A stretch of 64,000 nt of DNA, taken from Marinovum sp034669705. GTDB lineage: Bacteria > Pseudomonadota > Alphaproteobacteria > Rhodobacterales > Rhodobacteraceae. The position numbers and the translations under genes are program-made. Shown here one piece after another: positions 8,612-18,348 of the stretch. Position 1 is the first letter of the stretch. Every line of letters starts with the position of its first letter. The stretch spans positions 3,671 through 67,670 of the forward strand of contig NZ_JAXMOR010000026.1 of assembly GCF_034669705.1 (NCBI RefSeq), in the 5' to 3' direction. The notes below the pieces were generated by a model. That model did not search any database. It saw nothing but the letters and a program-made list of their open reading frames with translations, and had not been told where the DNA came from.

Positions 8612-9370
8612 TCAGGCCCGGCGCCAGCGGGTGACGCGGGCCTCGAAGCCGGTGATCACCGTCAGTTCCAGCAGCAGCATCAGCGCCACGAAGCTGAGCG
8701 CATAGGCCAGCACGTAGCCGGTCTCAAAAAGCTGAAAGTAGAGGTGGATCTGGAAGCCCACGCCATTGCTGCGGCCGAGGAACTCGACCACCAGAACGAT
8801 CTTCCAGATGATCGCCAGACCGTTGCGGGTGGAGGCGGCGACATAGGGCCAGAGCTGCGGCAGGATCACGTGAAGCAGCCGCCGGGCAAAGGGCATGTCG
8901 AAGGCGCGGGTCATGTCGCGCAGCTTGGGGTCGAGCGCCTGCACGCCCTCGCGGATGGTGGTGGCGACCATGGCGGTCTTGTTCAGCGCCACGGCGGTGA
9001 TCGCCGCCACCTCGTTCAGGCCGATCCAGAGATAACAGAGCACGATCACCACCAGCGCCGGGATGTTGAGAGCCACCACCAGCCAGACCGAGAACCAGCG
9101 GTTGAGCCTGTCGTTCAGCCCCATTGCCAGCCCGATTCCCATGCCAAAGCCCATCGCCAGCGCAAAGGCGGCAAAGACCCGGGCAAGTGTGGCGGCCAGA
9201 TGGCCCTGCAATTCGCCAGACGCGACCTCGTGCGCGAAGATTTGCCAGACCGCCAGCGGGCCGGGCAGCACCGAGGGGTCATCGCCCCACCAGGCCGCCA
9301 GCGCCCAGAGCACGACCAGCGCGGCGAGCGAGATCACGACGACCGGGGTCTGTGCCTGTGGCTCCTGCAT
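8612..9370 (-). CDS. ABC transporter permease (SsuC/TauC type)
   Basis: Inner-membrane permease, 252 residues from ATG 9370 (MQEPQAQT), with about six hydrophobic segments and the BPD_transp_1 cytoplasmic loop (the EAA-like region around DMTRAFDMPFARRLLHVILP). This subfamily normally works with a NMT1/SsuA-type binding protein and a SsuB-type ATPase. Neither is adjacent. The only candidates are the ATPase at 18825 and the binding protein at 19525, same strand, 9 kb upstream. An upstream ATG at 9439 is in frame, but the extra 23 residues are not membrane-like. It is 57 bp before hisF, so hisFE may be transcribed from the permease side. Confidence 0.82.
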   Translation of the reverse strand: MQEPQAQTPVVVISLAALVVLWALAAWWGDDPSVLPGPLAVWQIFAHEVASGELQGHLAATLARVFAAFALAMGFGMGIGLAMGLNDRLNRWFSVWLVVALNIPALVVIVLCYLWIGLNEVAAITAVALNKTAMVATTIREGVQALDPKLRDMTRAFDMPFARRLLHVILPQLWPYVAASTRNGLAIIWKIVLVVEFLGRSNGVGFQIHLYFQLFETGYVLAYALSFVALMLLLELTVITGFEARVTRWRRA

Positions 9371-9427
9371 GGCGGTGAGTTTGTCACATCTGCCGGCGGC
9401 ACCAAAGCCGAAAGCCGGGCGCTGGTA

Positions 9428-9440
9428 CCATGGTCGCATA
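9428..9440. promoter_or_regulatory. candidate half-site of the alcohol-oxidation locus
   Basis: CCATGGTCGCATA lies 35 bp before the NosR-like gene. It resembles the CTATGGTCG / CGACCATAG element found before the genes at 18349 and 20752 and in the divergent control region at 14111-14150. Match by eye only. Confidence 0.35.
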
Positions 9441-9474
9441 GGGCCGCGCCGCTGCCGGGCGTAGCGTATCGCCC

Positions 9475-11568
9475 ATGTTGGGAGGACGGATCATTCGGGC
9501 GCTGGCCCTGTCGATGGCGCTTGGCGTGGCGGCGCTGGCACAGGCGGCCGAGACGCTGGGCCGCGAGGCGCTGGCGCCCTATATCGCGCCGCCGATGAGC
9601 CTTGGCGAACGGATCAACGACAAGGGCGTCTGGCAGCTCTTGAACTCCGGCGGCGCCGAGGCGGGCTATGTGTTCGAGACCGAGCCGATGGCGCCCCTGC
9701 CGGGGTTTTCCGGTGCGGCGATCAACCTGCTGGTGGTGCTCGACCTCGACGGTCGGTTCCTCGACGTGCAGCTTTTGTCGCACAATGAGCCGATCTTCGT
9801 CTCCGGCCTGCCGGAAAAGCTGTTCTACGATTTCTTCAAGCAGTACCGCGGCCATTCGATTTCCGACACGCTGGTCGTGGGCTCGCCCTATGGCGCCGGC
9901 GGCGAAGGCTCGGCGCTGGTCTATCTCGACGGGGTGACCAAGGGCACCGCCTCGGTGCGGATCGCGCATGAGAGCATCCTGGCCGCCGCGCTGCAGGTCG
10001 CGCGCGAGAAGATGAGCGGCATCTCGACCGGCCCGCCGGCCCATCCCGACCGCGACCACCACGAGGACCTGACATGGGACGATCTGCTGGCGCAGGGCAT
10101 CGTCACCCGCAAGACCGTCAGCAATGCCGAGATCGACGCCGCCTTTGCCGGCACGCTCTGGGAGGATGATGACCCCGCCGCGCGCGATGCCCCGGAGGCG
10201 CCCTATCTCGATCTCTGGGTGGTCGATCTTGGCCCGCCGTCGATTGCGCAGGCGGTGCTGAGCCCGGGCAGCTACGACGAGTTGCAGGGCCTGATGGCAA
10301 TTGCCACCACCGACGAGCCGGTGCTGGTGATCGACACCGCGCGCCACGGGCTGGTGACCGAGCGCTTCGTGCGCAACACCTCGCCAGACCTGATCAGCGC
10401 CACGCAGGGCGGCTTTCCCATCGCCTTTCGCGACGCTGACATCTACATCGAGCTGAACGATGCCCTGCCCGAGGAACTGCACGACGGCGCGGCGCTGATC
10501 CTGCGCACCGACCGGCGGCTGGGGTTTGATCCCACGGCCGAGTGGACCCTTCAGATCAAGGCGTTGCGCGCGCATGGCTCGTTCCAGCCCGAGCTCGGCA
10601 GCGTCACGCTGGAGGCCAGCCACAAGACGCCGGAGCGGTTCTTTTCCCGCCCGGAGGTCATCATGCCGGTGCCGCCCTGGGTCGAGGCGCTGCGCAACCG
10701 TCAGGGGGATCTGGTGGTGCTGGCGCTGTTTCTGACCGCGCTGCTGGCGGTCTTGAGCCTTGGCATGAGCCGGCTGGCCGGGCACCGTCTGTTCACCCCG
10801 ATCCGCCTCGCCCTCCTCGCCTTTGTCACCGGGTTCATCGGTTGGTGGGGGCAAGGGCAGCTCTCGATTGCCACGCCGCTGGCGGTGGCGCGCACCGGGC
10901 TCGAGGGCGGCAGCCTCGCCTTCCTGCTCTACGATCCGTTTTCGCTGGTGATCTGGGGCGTGACCCTCATAGGCTTCGTGTTCTGGGGCCGGGGGTTGTT
11001 TTGCGGCTGGCTCTGCCCCTTCGGTGCCCTGCAGGAGTTCGCCAGCCACATCGGACGGCTGCTGCGCCTGCCGCAGATCGAGCCGAGCGCAGTCTGGGAC
11101 CGCAGGCTCAAGGGGCTGAAATACCTGGTGCTGGCCGGGCTGGTGGCGCTGCTCCTTGCTGCCCCTGCCGCGCTTGATGCCGCCATCGAGGTCGAGCCGT
11201 TCAAGACCGCGATCACCACCTTCTTTGTCCGCGAGTGGTATTACGTCGCCTATGCGGCGGCGCTGCTGGTGCTGTCGATGGTGCTGTTCAAGGGCTTCTG
11301 CCGCTACCTCTGCCCCTTGGGCGCGGTGATGGCGATCGGCGGGCTGGTGCGCGGGCGCGACTGGATCGCCCGACGCGAGGCCTGCGGATCGCCCTGCCAG
11401 CTCTGCCGGGTGAACTGCCGCTACGGCGCCATCAAGAAAAGCGGAGAGATCGCCTATTCCGAATGCTTCCAGTGTCTTGATTGCGTGACGATCCATGATG
11501 ACCCGCGCCAGTGCGTGCCGCTGATCCTCGCCGCCCGGCGCCGCAAGCCGGAGATTGCCGCCGAATGA
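9475..11568 (+). CDS. NosR/NirI-like membrane flavoprotein with polyferredoxin domains
   Basis: A 697-residue transmembrane electron-transfer protein. Order: signal peptide (1-24); periplasmic FMN-binding domain with the flavinylation-type motif DGVTKGTAS (152-160; Thr158 the probable acceptor); a long periplasmic region to about 400; several membrane segments from about 412 to 605; two CxxxCP motifs (Cys510/514 and Cys609/613); a C-terminal 4Fe-4S ferredoxin region (Cys637, 641, 644, 648, 664, 667, 670). This is the NosR/NirI/RnfG-NapH architecture. No nos genes are nearby. Instead an ApbE FMN transferase overlaps its stop and the neighbours encode PQQ alcohol oxidation. Probable role: moving electrons between the quinone pool or cytoplasm and a periplasmic partner. 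The partner is inferred only. Confidence 0.85.
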   Translation: MLGGRIIRALALSMALGVAALAQAAETLGREALAPYIAPPMSLGERINDKGVWQLLNSGGAEAGYVFETEPMAPLPGFSGAAINLLVVLDLDGRFLDVQLLSHNEPIFVSGLPEKLFYDFFKQYRGHSISDTLVVGSPYGAGGEGSALVYLDGVTKGTASVRIAHESILAAALQVAREKMSGISTGPPAHPDRDHHEDLTWDDLLAQGIVTRKTVSNAEIDAAFAGTLWEDDDPAARDAPEAPYLDLWVVDLGPPSIAQAVLSPGSYDELQGLMAIATTDEPVLVIDTARHGLVTERFVRNTSPDLISATQGGFPIAFRDADIYIELNDALPEELHDGAALILRTDRRLGFDPTAEWTLQIKALRAHGSFQPELGSVTLEASHKTPERFFSRPEVIMPVPPWVEALRNRQGDLVVLALFLTALLAVLSLGMSRLAGHRLFTPIRLALLAFVTGFIGWWGQGQLSIATPLAVARTGLEGGSLAFLLYDPFSLVIWGVTLIGFVFWGRGLFCGWLCPFGALQEFASHIGRLLRLPQIEPSAVWDRRLKGLKYLVLAGLVALLLAAPAALDAAIEVEPFKTAITTFFVREWYYVAYAAALLVLSMVLFKGFCRYLCPLGAVMAIGGLVRGRDWIARREACGSPCQLCRVNCRYGAIKKSGEIAYSECFQCLDCVTIHDDPRQCVPLILAARRRKPEIAAE

Positions 11569-12434
11569 GACCGACCCGCCGCCGATTCCTTGCCATTGCC
11601 GCCGGTTTCGCCGCCACCCCCGCCATGGCGCAGCGCCACAGTTGGCGCGGCCGGGCCTTCGGGGCTGAGATCGCCATCGTGTTGCAGGGGTCGCGCGCGC
11701 AGACCGGTCCCGCGCTGCAGGCGGCGCAGCGGGTGATCGCCGAGGTCGAGGCCATGTTCAGCCTGTACCAGCCGTCGGATCTGGTCCGACTGAACCGCGC
11801 GGGGTGGCTGGTGCCTGCGCCGCGGTTCCTTGCGCTGATGCAGGCCGCCGACCGGGCGCATCGGCTGACCGGCGGGCTGTTCGATCCGACGGTGCAGCCG
11901 CTCTGGTCCGCGCTCAGCCGGGGGGAAGACCCGGCGGCCGCCGCCGCGCTGATCGGCTGGGACAGGCTGCGGTTCAGCGCCGAGGACATCCGCCTCGCGC
12001 CGGGACAGGCGCTCACCTTCAACGGCATTGCCCAGGGCTTTGCGACCGATCTGGTGGCAGAGGCATTGGCGGCGCAGGGGGTCGACCGGACGCTGATCAA
12101 CATCGGCGAATTCCGCGCCGGCGGCGGGCCGTACCGGCTGGGTCTGGCCGATCCGCTGCATGGCGCGCTGGGCGCGATCAGCCTGTCAGACGGCGCGGTG
12201 GCCACCTCCAGCCCGCTGGCGACGCCGCTGGGCGAGACCGGCCATATCCTGCACCCGCGCGCCCGCCCGCTCTGGTCGTCGGTGACGGTCGAGGCAGAGA
12301 CGGCGGTGCTGGCCGATGCGCTCTCGACCGCGCTGGTGCTGGCGCCACTGGAACAGGTGCGCGAGGTCCGCCGCGCGGTCGGGGTGCGGCGGGTGCTGCT
12401 GGTCGATCCGGCCGGCGATCTGACCAGCCTCTGA
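11565..12434 (+). CDS. apbE: FAD:protein FMN transferase (ApbE)
   Basis: Periplasmic enzyme that attaches FMN covalently to Thr/Ser in flavinylation motifs. 289 residues from ATG 11565, which overlaps the preceding stop (ATGA). The N-terminus RPTRRRFLAIAAGF is a twin-arginine-like signal. Family motifs: MFSLYQPSDLVRLN, LTGGLFDPTVQPL, FNGIAQGFATD (the conserved GIAKGYA-type loop) and NIGEFRAGG. Coupling to the NosR-like gene implies that protein is its substrate. It ends 2 bp from a convergent gene. Confidence 0.9.
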   Translation: MRPTRRRFLAIAAGFAATPAMAQRHSWRGRAFGAEIAIVLQGSRAQTGPALQAAQRVIAEVEAMFSLYQPSDLVRLNRAGWLVPAPRFLALMQAADRAHRLTGGLFDPTVQPLWSALSRGEDPAAAAALIGWDRLRFSAEDIRLAPGQALTFNGIAQGFATDLVAEALAAQGVDRTLINIGEFRAGGGPYRLGLADPLHGALGAISLSDGAVATSSPLATPLGETGHILHPRARPLWSSVTVEAETAVLADALSTALVLAPLEQVREVRRAVGVRRVLLVDPAGDLTSL

Positions 12435-12436
12435 TC

Positions 12437-13339
12437 TCAGCGCTCCGGCGGCTGGTGGGTCAGGCCGTGGTTCGCGTAGATCTGCGCGATCCGCCCGTCC
12501 TGCAGCGCGTGGTTAATCGCGTCATCCACCGCGTAGGACAGCGGCCGATAGGCAAAGTTCACCGCCACGCCCAGCGTCCATTTGCTCACCGCGAAGCCGG
12601 CCAGCGGCGGCTGGTGCACGCCAAACGCTGCGGTCAGCCCGTGTTCGAGCTGGCCCAGCGGGCCGGTCACCGCCTTGACCTCGCCCGCCGCCAGCGCCGC
12701 CATCGCCGATCCCATGTGGGGATAGCGGCGGATGTTGCCGCGCATCTGGCCGCCGGCCAAGCCCGAGAGATAGAAATCCGAGATCGAATCGTTCTCGACG
12801 CCGACGGTGTCGAAGCGGAAATAGGCCGGCACCGGCTTGTCCTCGGGATAGGACGCGCGGTCATAGGCGATCGCGATGCTCTCTCCGGCATATTGCCCGG
12901 TAAAGACCACCTGCTCGACCCGGCACTTGAAGGCGCTGTCATAGGGCACGCGCATCATCACGTTGGACACCCGGCCGCCGATCACCGCGCCTTTCCAGAT
13001 GTTGTTGCGAAGGTCGGCCTCCAGCGTCTCGCCGGCGGCGACGAAGGTGAACCGCGCCTCGACGCCGAGGTCCTCGGCGATCAGCTGGGCGATCTCGACA
13101 TCGACGCCGCGCGGGGTGCTGCCGTCTTCCCAGCTGTAGGGCGGGTAGTCCTCGTAGACCGCGAAGAGCATGTGTCCGCGCTCGCGGATCACGTCGAGCT
13201 CTTGCCCCACCACGTCGCGCCCGGTGTTCTGCGGCCTGGGCTGCGGCACGTAGTCGGCGCAGGGGTCAGCGGCATGGGCCTGCCCCGCGAAGGACAGGCC
13301 CAGCGCCAGCAAGGAGGCGGAGAGGGCCTTGCGCAACAT
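12437..13339 (-). CDS. quinoprotein dehydrogenase-associated substrate-binding protein (MoxJ/XoxJ-like)
   Basis: Periplasmic protein, 300 residues, signal peptide cleaved near AHA-ADPC. It has the type II solute-binding fold (family 3-like) of the MoxJ/XoxJ proteins that accompany PQQ alcohol dehydrogenases. Motifs include LDVIRERGHMLFAVYEDYPPYSW and VDVEIAQLIAEDLGV. MoxJ-type proteins are thought to assist maturation or activation of the quinoprotein rather than import a solute. It is co-oriented with the cytochrome gene, 3 bp downstream of it. Confidence 0.82.
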   Translation of the reverse strand: MLRKALSASLLALGLSFAGQAHAADPCADYVPQPRPQNTGRDVVGQELDVIRERGHMLFAVYEDYPPYSWEDGSTPRGVDVEIAQLIAEDLGVEARFTFVAAGETLEADLRNNIWKGAVIGGRVSNVMMRVPYDSAFKCRVEQVVFTGQYAGESIAIAYDRASYPEDKPVPAYFRFDTVGVENDSISDFYLSGLAGGQMRGNIRRYPHMGSAMAALAAGEVKAVTGPLGQLEHGLTAAFGVHQPPLAGFAVSKWTLGVAVNFAYRPLSYAVDDAINHALQDGRIAQIYANHGLTHQPPER

Positions 13340-13342
13340 CGC

Positions 13343-14041
13343 CTAGTTGGCGGCCGAGAGACCGATGGTCAGGGTCTCTGCCGCTGCCTTGTAGGACGCC
13401 GGGGTGCCATCGATCAGGTTGGCGGCGCGGAACGCCACGCTGTCGGCAATCGGCGCACCCGAAAGGGTGTCGATCGCCTCGGCAATTTCGCTCAGCCGGG
13501 TTTTCAGTGCCGCGGCATCGGCGCCGGAGGCATCCTCGGCATAGCCCGCCAGCGTGTCGCGCAGCGCGCGCAGCTCATCCGCGTGCTCTTCCATCTGGTC
13601 GCCGTCGGGGCGGGTCTCGATATAGGTGCGGATCGCCCAGGCGGCATCCTGGCCCAGCAGATCGCCGAAACCGGGCATCTTGGTGATGCCGTTCTGGGTA
13701 TAGCCGGTGCGGAACCGCTCGACATACCACTCGTCGCCGTATTCCTCGGCCTCCAGAAATCGCAGGTCAGGCGCCAGCCCGCCGGACACCACCTCGAGCC
13801 CGTGGCAGCGGGCGCAGTTCTGGGTGTAGCCCGAGGCGCCGATCTCGATCGCCTTGAGCCAGACCTCCTCGCCCACATCCTCGACGCGGTAGGGGTTTTC
13901 GGTCAGCCAGTCCTCGCCGGTTACGGGCAGCCCGGTGGTGTCCACCGCCTGCGGGGCCACGTCTCCGTGGGCATGGGCAAGCGTGGCGGCGGCCAGCAGG
14001 GCAGCGGCGGGCAGCAGGGCCTTGAGGGGTGTCGAGTACAT
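13343..14041 (-). CDS. pedF: cytochrome c-550 PedF-like, electron acceptor of the quinoprotein
   Basis: Exported mono-haem c-type cytochrome, 232 residues. Signal peptide ends near AHA-HGDV. The mature start HGDVAPQAVDTTGLP is characteristic of PedF. Haem site CARCH (Cys76, Cys79, His80); the probable distal Met is in KMPGF (Met122). A helical C-terminal extension of about 90 residues follows the cytochrome domain. Likely accepts electrons from the PQQ dehydrogenase encoded at 20752. Translated with the MoxJ-like gene from the divergent promoter region at 14042-14188. Confidence 0.85.
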   Translation of the reverse strand: MYSTPLKALLPAAALLAAATLAHAHGDVAPQAVDTTGLPVTGEDWLTENPYRVEDVGEEVWLKAIEIGASGYTQNCARCHGLEVVSGGLAPDLRFLEAEEYGDEWYVERFRTGYTQNGITKMPGFGDLLGQDAAWAIRTYIETRPDGDQMEEHADELRALRDTLAGYAEDASGADAAALKTRLSEIAEAIDTLSGAPIADSVAFRAANLIDGTPASYKAAAETLTIGLSAAN

Positions 14042-14110
14042 GGTTTTCCTCCCAGAACAGGTCTCGTCCGTTGGCTAAAAACTACGCCCCTGCCGCAGCG
14101 GCGGCATATT

Positions 14111-14150
14111 GGACTTTGGTTGCGAATGCGGCCGAACGAGACCAAAGTCC
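14111..14150. promoter_or_regulatory. inverted repeat in the pedF / pedA1 divergent promoter region
   Basis: GGACTTTGGT (14111-14120) and ACCAAAGTCC (14141-14150) are perfect 10-bp inverted repeats, with centres 30 bp apart (about three helical turns), in the 147-bp gap between two divergent units. This spacing suits a dimeric or tetrameric activator. The half-site resembles the CTATGGTCG elements elsewhere in the locus. Confidence 0.6.
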
Positions 14151-14188
14151 CATTCCGCGTGCGCCGGCGGGCTTGCTAGCGTCGCCGC

Positions 14189-15358
14189 ATGAAACGAGCC
14201 CTCGCATCGACATTTCTGGCGCTGAGCACCCTGGCAGCGGTCCCCGCCGCCGCCGAGGTGGCGCTGACCTTCGGCTATCTCTCGGTTGCGGTGCCGCGCC
14301 CGCCGGTGCTGTCGAATCTCGACCCTGAGCCCGAGAACATTGGCCGCGCCGGTGCGCAGACCGGCCTGCAGGACAACCTGACCACCGGCAAGTTCCTCGG
14401 CCAGGGCTACCGGATGTCAGAGGCCGTTGTGCCCCAGGGCGACGACCCGCTTGCCGCCGCGCGGGCGCTTCTGGCCGAAACGCGGTTTCTGGTGATCGAT
14501 GCGCCCGCCGCGACGCTTCTGGCGATTGCCGATCTGGACGAAGCCAAGGGCGCGCTGCTCTTCAACACCGCTGCCGGCGAGGTGGCGCTGCGCGACGGTG
14601 CCTGCCGGGCCAACCTGCTGCACGCGCTGCCGTCGGATGCGATGCGGACCGATGCGCTGGCGCAGGTGCTGGTGCAAAAGCGCTGGACCGACCTGGTGAT
14701 GATCGCCGGCACCCGGCCCGCGGATCAGGCCTATGCGCAGGCAATGCGCCGCTCGCTCACCAAGTTCGGCCTGACGCTCTCGGGCGAAAAGGCGTGGGCG
14801 TTCGATGCCGACATGCGCCGCAGCGCGAGCCAGGAAATCCCGCTGTTCACGCAGGATTTCGACGACTACGACGCGCTGATCCTCGCCGATGAGCTGCATG
14901 ATTTCGGTCGCTACGTGCTCTACAACACCTGGGCCGCGCGGCCTGTCGTGGGCTCCGAGGGGCTGACCGCCGTCACATGGTCGCCGGTGATCGAACAATG
15001 GGGCGCCGCGCAGCTGCAATCGCGCTTCGAGGACCAGCACGACCGTGAGATGACCGCGCAGGACTACGCCGCCTGGGCCGCCGTCCGCACCCTGGGCGAG
15101 GCGGTGACCCGCACCAATTCCACCGATGCAGGGATCCTTCGGGACTACATCCTCTCAGACGCCTTCGAGCTGGCCGGCTTCAAGGGCCGCCCGCTGACCT
15201 ATCGCGACTGGAACGGCCAGTTGCGCCAGCCCATCGCCGTGGCCCACCCGCGCGCGCTGGTGGCGCAAGCGCCGCTCGAGGGGTTCCTGCATCAGGTCAA
15301 TGAGCTTGACACCCTGGGGCTCGACCGCCCCGAAAGCCAATGCGAGGCCTTTGAATGA
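14189..15358 (+). CDS. pedA1: ABC substrate-binding protein of the PQQ alcohol dehydrogenase system (PedA1/LutA-like)
   Basis: Periplasmic protein of 389 residues with signal peptide (cleavage near AAA-EVAL) and a type I (branched-chain amino acid-like) binding fold. It begins an operon of binding protein, beta-propeller, small exported protein, ATPase and permease, the same order as Pseudomonas pedA1A2BC and Methylobacterium lutABEF. Those systems are linked to lanthanide uptake for growth with lanthanide-dependent quinoproteins. Direct metal binding is not evident from motifs. The stop overlaps the next gene (ATGA). Confidence 0.82.
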   Translation: MKRALASTFLALSTLAAVPAAAEVALTFGYLSVAVPRPPVLSNLDPEPENIGRAGAQTGLQDNLTTGKFLGQGYRMSEAVVPQGDDPLAAARALLAETRFLVIDAPAATLLAIADLDEAKGALLFNTAAGEVALRDGACRANLLHALPSDAMRTDALAQVLVQKRWTDLVMIAGTRPADQAYAQAMRRSLTKFGLTLSGEKAWAFDADMRRSASQEIPLFTQDFDDYDALILADELHDFGRYVLYNTWAARPVVGSEGLTAVTWSPVIEQWGAAQLQSRFEDQHDREMTAQDYAAWAAVRTLGEAVTRTNSTDAGILRDYILSDAFELAGFKGRPLTYRDWNGQLRQPIAVAHPRALVAQAPLEGFLHQVNELDTLGLDRPESQCEAFE

Positions 15359-16314
15359 TCCGCACGATTTCCGCACTCTGCCTGCTTGCCCAGCCCCTCG
15401 CCGCCGGCGAGATCTGGGTGACCAACGAGAAGGACGACACCGTGTCGGTGATCTCGACCGAGACGCTGGAGGTCATCCAGACCTATCCCACCGGCGAACG
15501 CCCGCGCGGCATCACCTTTTCGCAGGACTTTTCGCGGCTCTATATCTGCGCCTCGGACAGCGACGCCGTGCAGGTGATGGACCCCGCCACCGGCGAGATC
15601 CTGCACGACTTGCCGTCGGGCGAGGACCCCGAGCAGTTCGTCCTGCACCCCAACGACCGCCACCTCTATATCGCCAACGAGGACGACGCGATCACCACCG
15701 TCGTCGACACCGAGACCCGCAAGGTGATCGCCCAGATCGATGTCGGTGTGGAGCCCGAGGGCATGGCCGTTTCCCCGGACGGCCGCATCGCCATCACCAC
15801 CTCCGAGACCACCAACATGGCGCATTGGATCGACACCGAGACGCAGGCGCTCTTTGCCAACACCCTCGTCGACAGCCGGCCCCGTCATGCCGAGTTCGTC
15901 AAGAACGGCACCGAGATGTGGGTGAGTTCCGAGATCGGCGGCACGCTCACCGTCTTCGACACCGAGACCCAGACCGAGAAGGCCAAGATCAGCTTCGAGG
16001 TGCAGGGCGTCCACCCCGACCGCGTGCAGCCCGTGGGCTTTGAACTGACCACGGGCGACAGCCATGCCTTCGTGGCGCTCGGGCCGTCGAACCACGTCGC
16101 GGTGGTCAATGCCGAGACCTACGAGGTCGAGGACTACATCCTCGTCGGCCGCCGCGTCTGGCACATGGCCTTCAACGAAGACCGCTCGCAGCTGTTCACC
16201 ACCAACGGCGTCTCAGGCGATGTCACGGTGATCGACGTCGCCGCGCGCAAAGCGCTCAAATCCATCAAGGTCGGCCGTTTCCCCTGGGGCGCGGCATACC
16301 GGGCCGCCAACTGA
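15355..16314 (+). CDS. pedA2: YVTN beta-propeller protein of the PQQ alcohol dehydrogenase system (PedA2/LutB-like)
   Basis: Exported seven-bladed-type beta-propeller of 319 residues made of YVTN-like repeats (for example NEKDDTVSVISTETLEVI near residue 22 and further copies about every 42 residues). Short signal peptide ending near LAAG. The family accompanies PQQ-dependent catabolism ABC systems. It overlaps pedA1 by 4 bp, so the two are translationally coupled. It may be an accessory periplasmic part of the importer. Confidence 0.82.
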   Translation: MIRTISALCLLAQPLAAGEIWVTNEKDDTVSVISTETLEVIQTYPTGERPRGITFSQDFSRLYICASDSDAVQVMDPATGEILHDLPSGEDPEQFVLHPNDRHLYIANEDDAITTVVDTETRKVIAQIDVGVEPEGMAVSPDGRIAITTSETTNMAHWIDTETQALFANTLVDSRPRHAEFVKNGTEMWVSSEIGGTLTVFDTETQTEKAKISFEVQGVHPDRVQPVGFELTTGDSHAFVALGPSNHVAVVNAETYEVEDYILVGRRVWHMAFNEDRSQLFTTNGVSGDVTVIDVAARKALKSIKVGRFPWGAAYRAAN

Positions 16315-16336
16315 CTATCCCTGGGAGGAGACCCTC

Positions 16337-16782
16337 ATGTTCATGCGATCCATTGCCGTCATGGCAGCCCTTGCCCTGACGCCCGGCCTGGCGCTTGCCG
16401 ATGACGACGACGATGCCGGCTTCGGTGCCGCCGGGGTGCTCGGTGGCAGCAACAAGGAGGACCTGCCGCCGATCATCCTGTCGGCCGGCGAACCGATCTC
16501 GGCCGCACCCTGGGTGCTGAAATCCGGCACCTATTACGAGTTCGAGATCCAGGGCGACGGCAGCCAGGAGCTGGCCCTCGTCGGGCCGGAGTTCTTCCGC
16601 GCCATCTGGATCGACGAGATCGTGGTCGAGGGTCTGGAAATTCGCCCGCTCGGCCTCGACAGCGTCGAATTCGACGAGGCCGGCGAGATGGAAATCGGCT
16701 TCCTCGCCATCAAACCCGGCCGCTACCACATGCAGATCCCCGGCACCACGGGCGAGACCCAGCGCATCGACATCACCATCGA

Positions 16783-16786
<4 letters not shown>
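16337..16786 (+). CDS. small exported protein of the quinoprotein/lanthanide ABC operon
   Basis: 149 residues; strong GGAGGAGA ribosome site before ATG 16337. Signal peptide cleaved near ALA-DDDD, giving a mature N-terminus with five consecutive Asp followed by a Gly/Ala-rich stretch. The rest looks like a beta-sandwich (cupredoxin-like appearance) but lacks an obvious Cys/His/Met copper site. Its stop overlaps the ATPase start. Proteins of this size occur at this place in related ped/lut operons. The acidic N-terminus could bind a trivalent cation; this is inference. Confidence 0.7.
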
Positions 16787-17495
<709 letters not shown>

Positions 17496-17499
<4 letters not shown>

Positions 17500-18287
17500 C
17501 GCCCTTCCTCACATCGCTGCGTGCCATCGTCGCCCGCGAAGCGCTGCGCTTCCTCCACCAGCGCGAGCGTTTTGTCGCCGCTCTGGTGCGCCCCCTCGTC
17601 TGGTTGCTGGTCTTTGCTGCCGGCTTTCGCGCCGCGCTGGGGCTCAGCATCATCCCGCCGTATCAGACCTACATCACCTACGAGACCTACATCCTGCCCG
17701 GCCTCTGCGGCATGATCGTGCTGTTCAACGGCATGCAGTCCTCGCTGTCGCTGGTCTACGACCGCGAGATGGGGTCGATGAAGCTGTTGCTGACCTCGCC
17801 GCTGCCGCGCTGGTGGCTGCTGTTTGCCAAGCTCGCCGGCTCCACCGCGATCTCGGTGCTGCAGGTCTATGCCTTCCTCGCCATTGCCGCCGCCTTCGGC
17901 ATCACCCTGCCGCCTCTGGGCTATGTCACCGTGCTGCCGGCCCTGGTCATGGCCGGCCTGATGCTGGGCGCGCTGGGGCTGGTCCTGTCCAGTTTCATCC
18001 GCCAGCTCGAGAACTTCGCCGGGGTGATGAACTTCGTGATCTTCCCGATGTTCTTCCTGTCCTCCGCGCTCTACCCGCTGTGGAAGATGGCCGAGAGCTC
18101 AAAGCTTCTGCATGATATCTGCGCCGTGAACCCCTTTACCCACGCGGTCGAGCTGATCCGGTTTGCGCTTTACGCGCAGTTCAACGGCTGGGCGCTGCTC
18201 TGGGTGCTGCTCGCCACGGCCGGGTTCACCGCGCTGGCGCTCCGGGGCTATGATCCGGCCCGCACCCGGATCGCGCGCCGCGGCTGA
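17496..18287 (+). CDS. pedC: ABC-2 type permease of the PQQ alcohol dehydrogenase system (PedC/LutF-like)
   Basis: Integral membrane protein, 263 residues, ABC-2 superfamily with about six membrane segments. The motif YDREMGSMKLLLTSPLPRWWLL is typical of ABC-2 permeases. GTG start overlapping the ATPase stop. ABC-2 permeases are more often exporters, so the direction of transport in PedABC/LutABEF systems is a real question, although genetics in other genera link them to lanthanide supply. Confidence 0.85.
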
Positions 18288-18297
18288 GCCCGGCGTC

Positions 18298-18310
18298 TAC
18301 GACCATAGGC
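18298..18310. promoter_or_regulatory. repeated element TACGACCATAGGC before the Sel1-like gene
   Basis: The 13-mer TACGACCATAGGC occurs here, 39 bp before the gene at 18349, and again exactly at 20547-20559 in the divergent region before the PQQ dehydrogenase. An exact 13-bp repeat in two intergenic regions of one locus suggests a common regulator. Confidence 0.55.
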
Positions 18311-18348
18311 TTGGTGAAAACGCGCCGCCATGCGCTAGGATCAGTCGC

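Noticed and set aside
9334..11496. 720-codon minus-strand open frame
   Set aside because: Antisense of the NosR-like gene; no recognisable domain.
11804..14179. 791-codon plus-strand open frame
   Set aside because: Out-of-frame shadow of apbE continuing antisense through the MoxJ-like and cytochrome genes.
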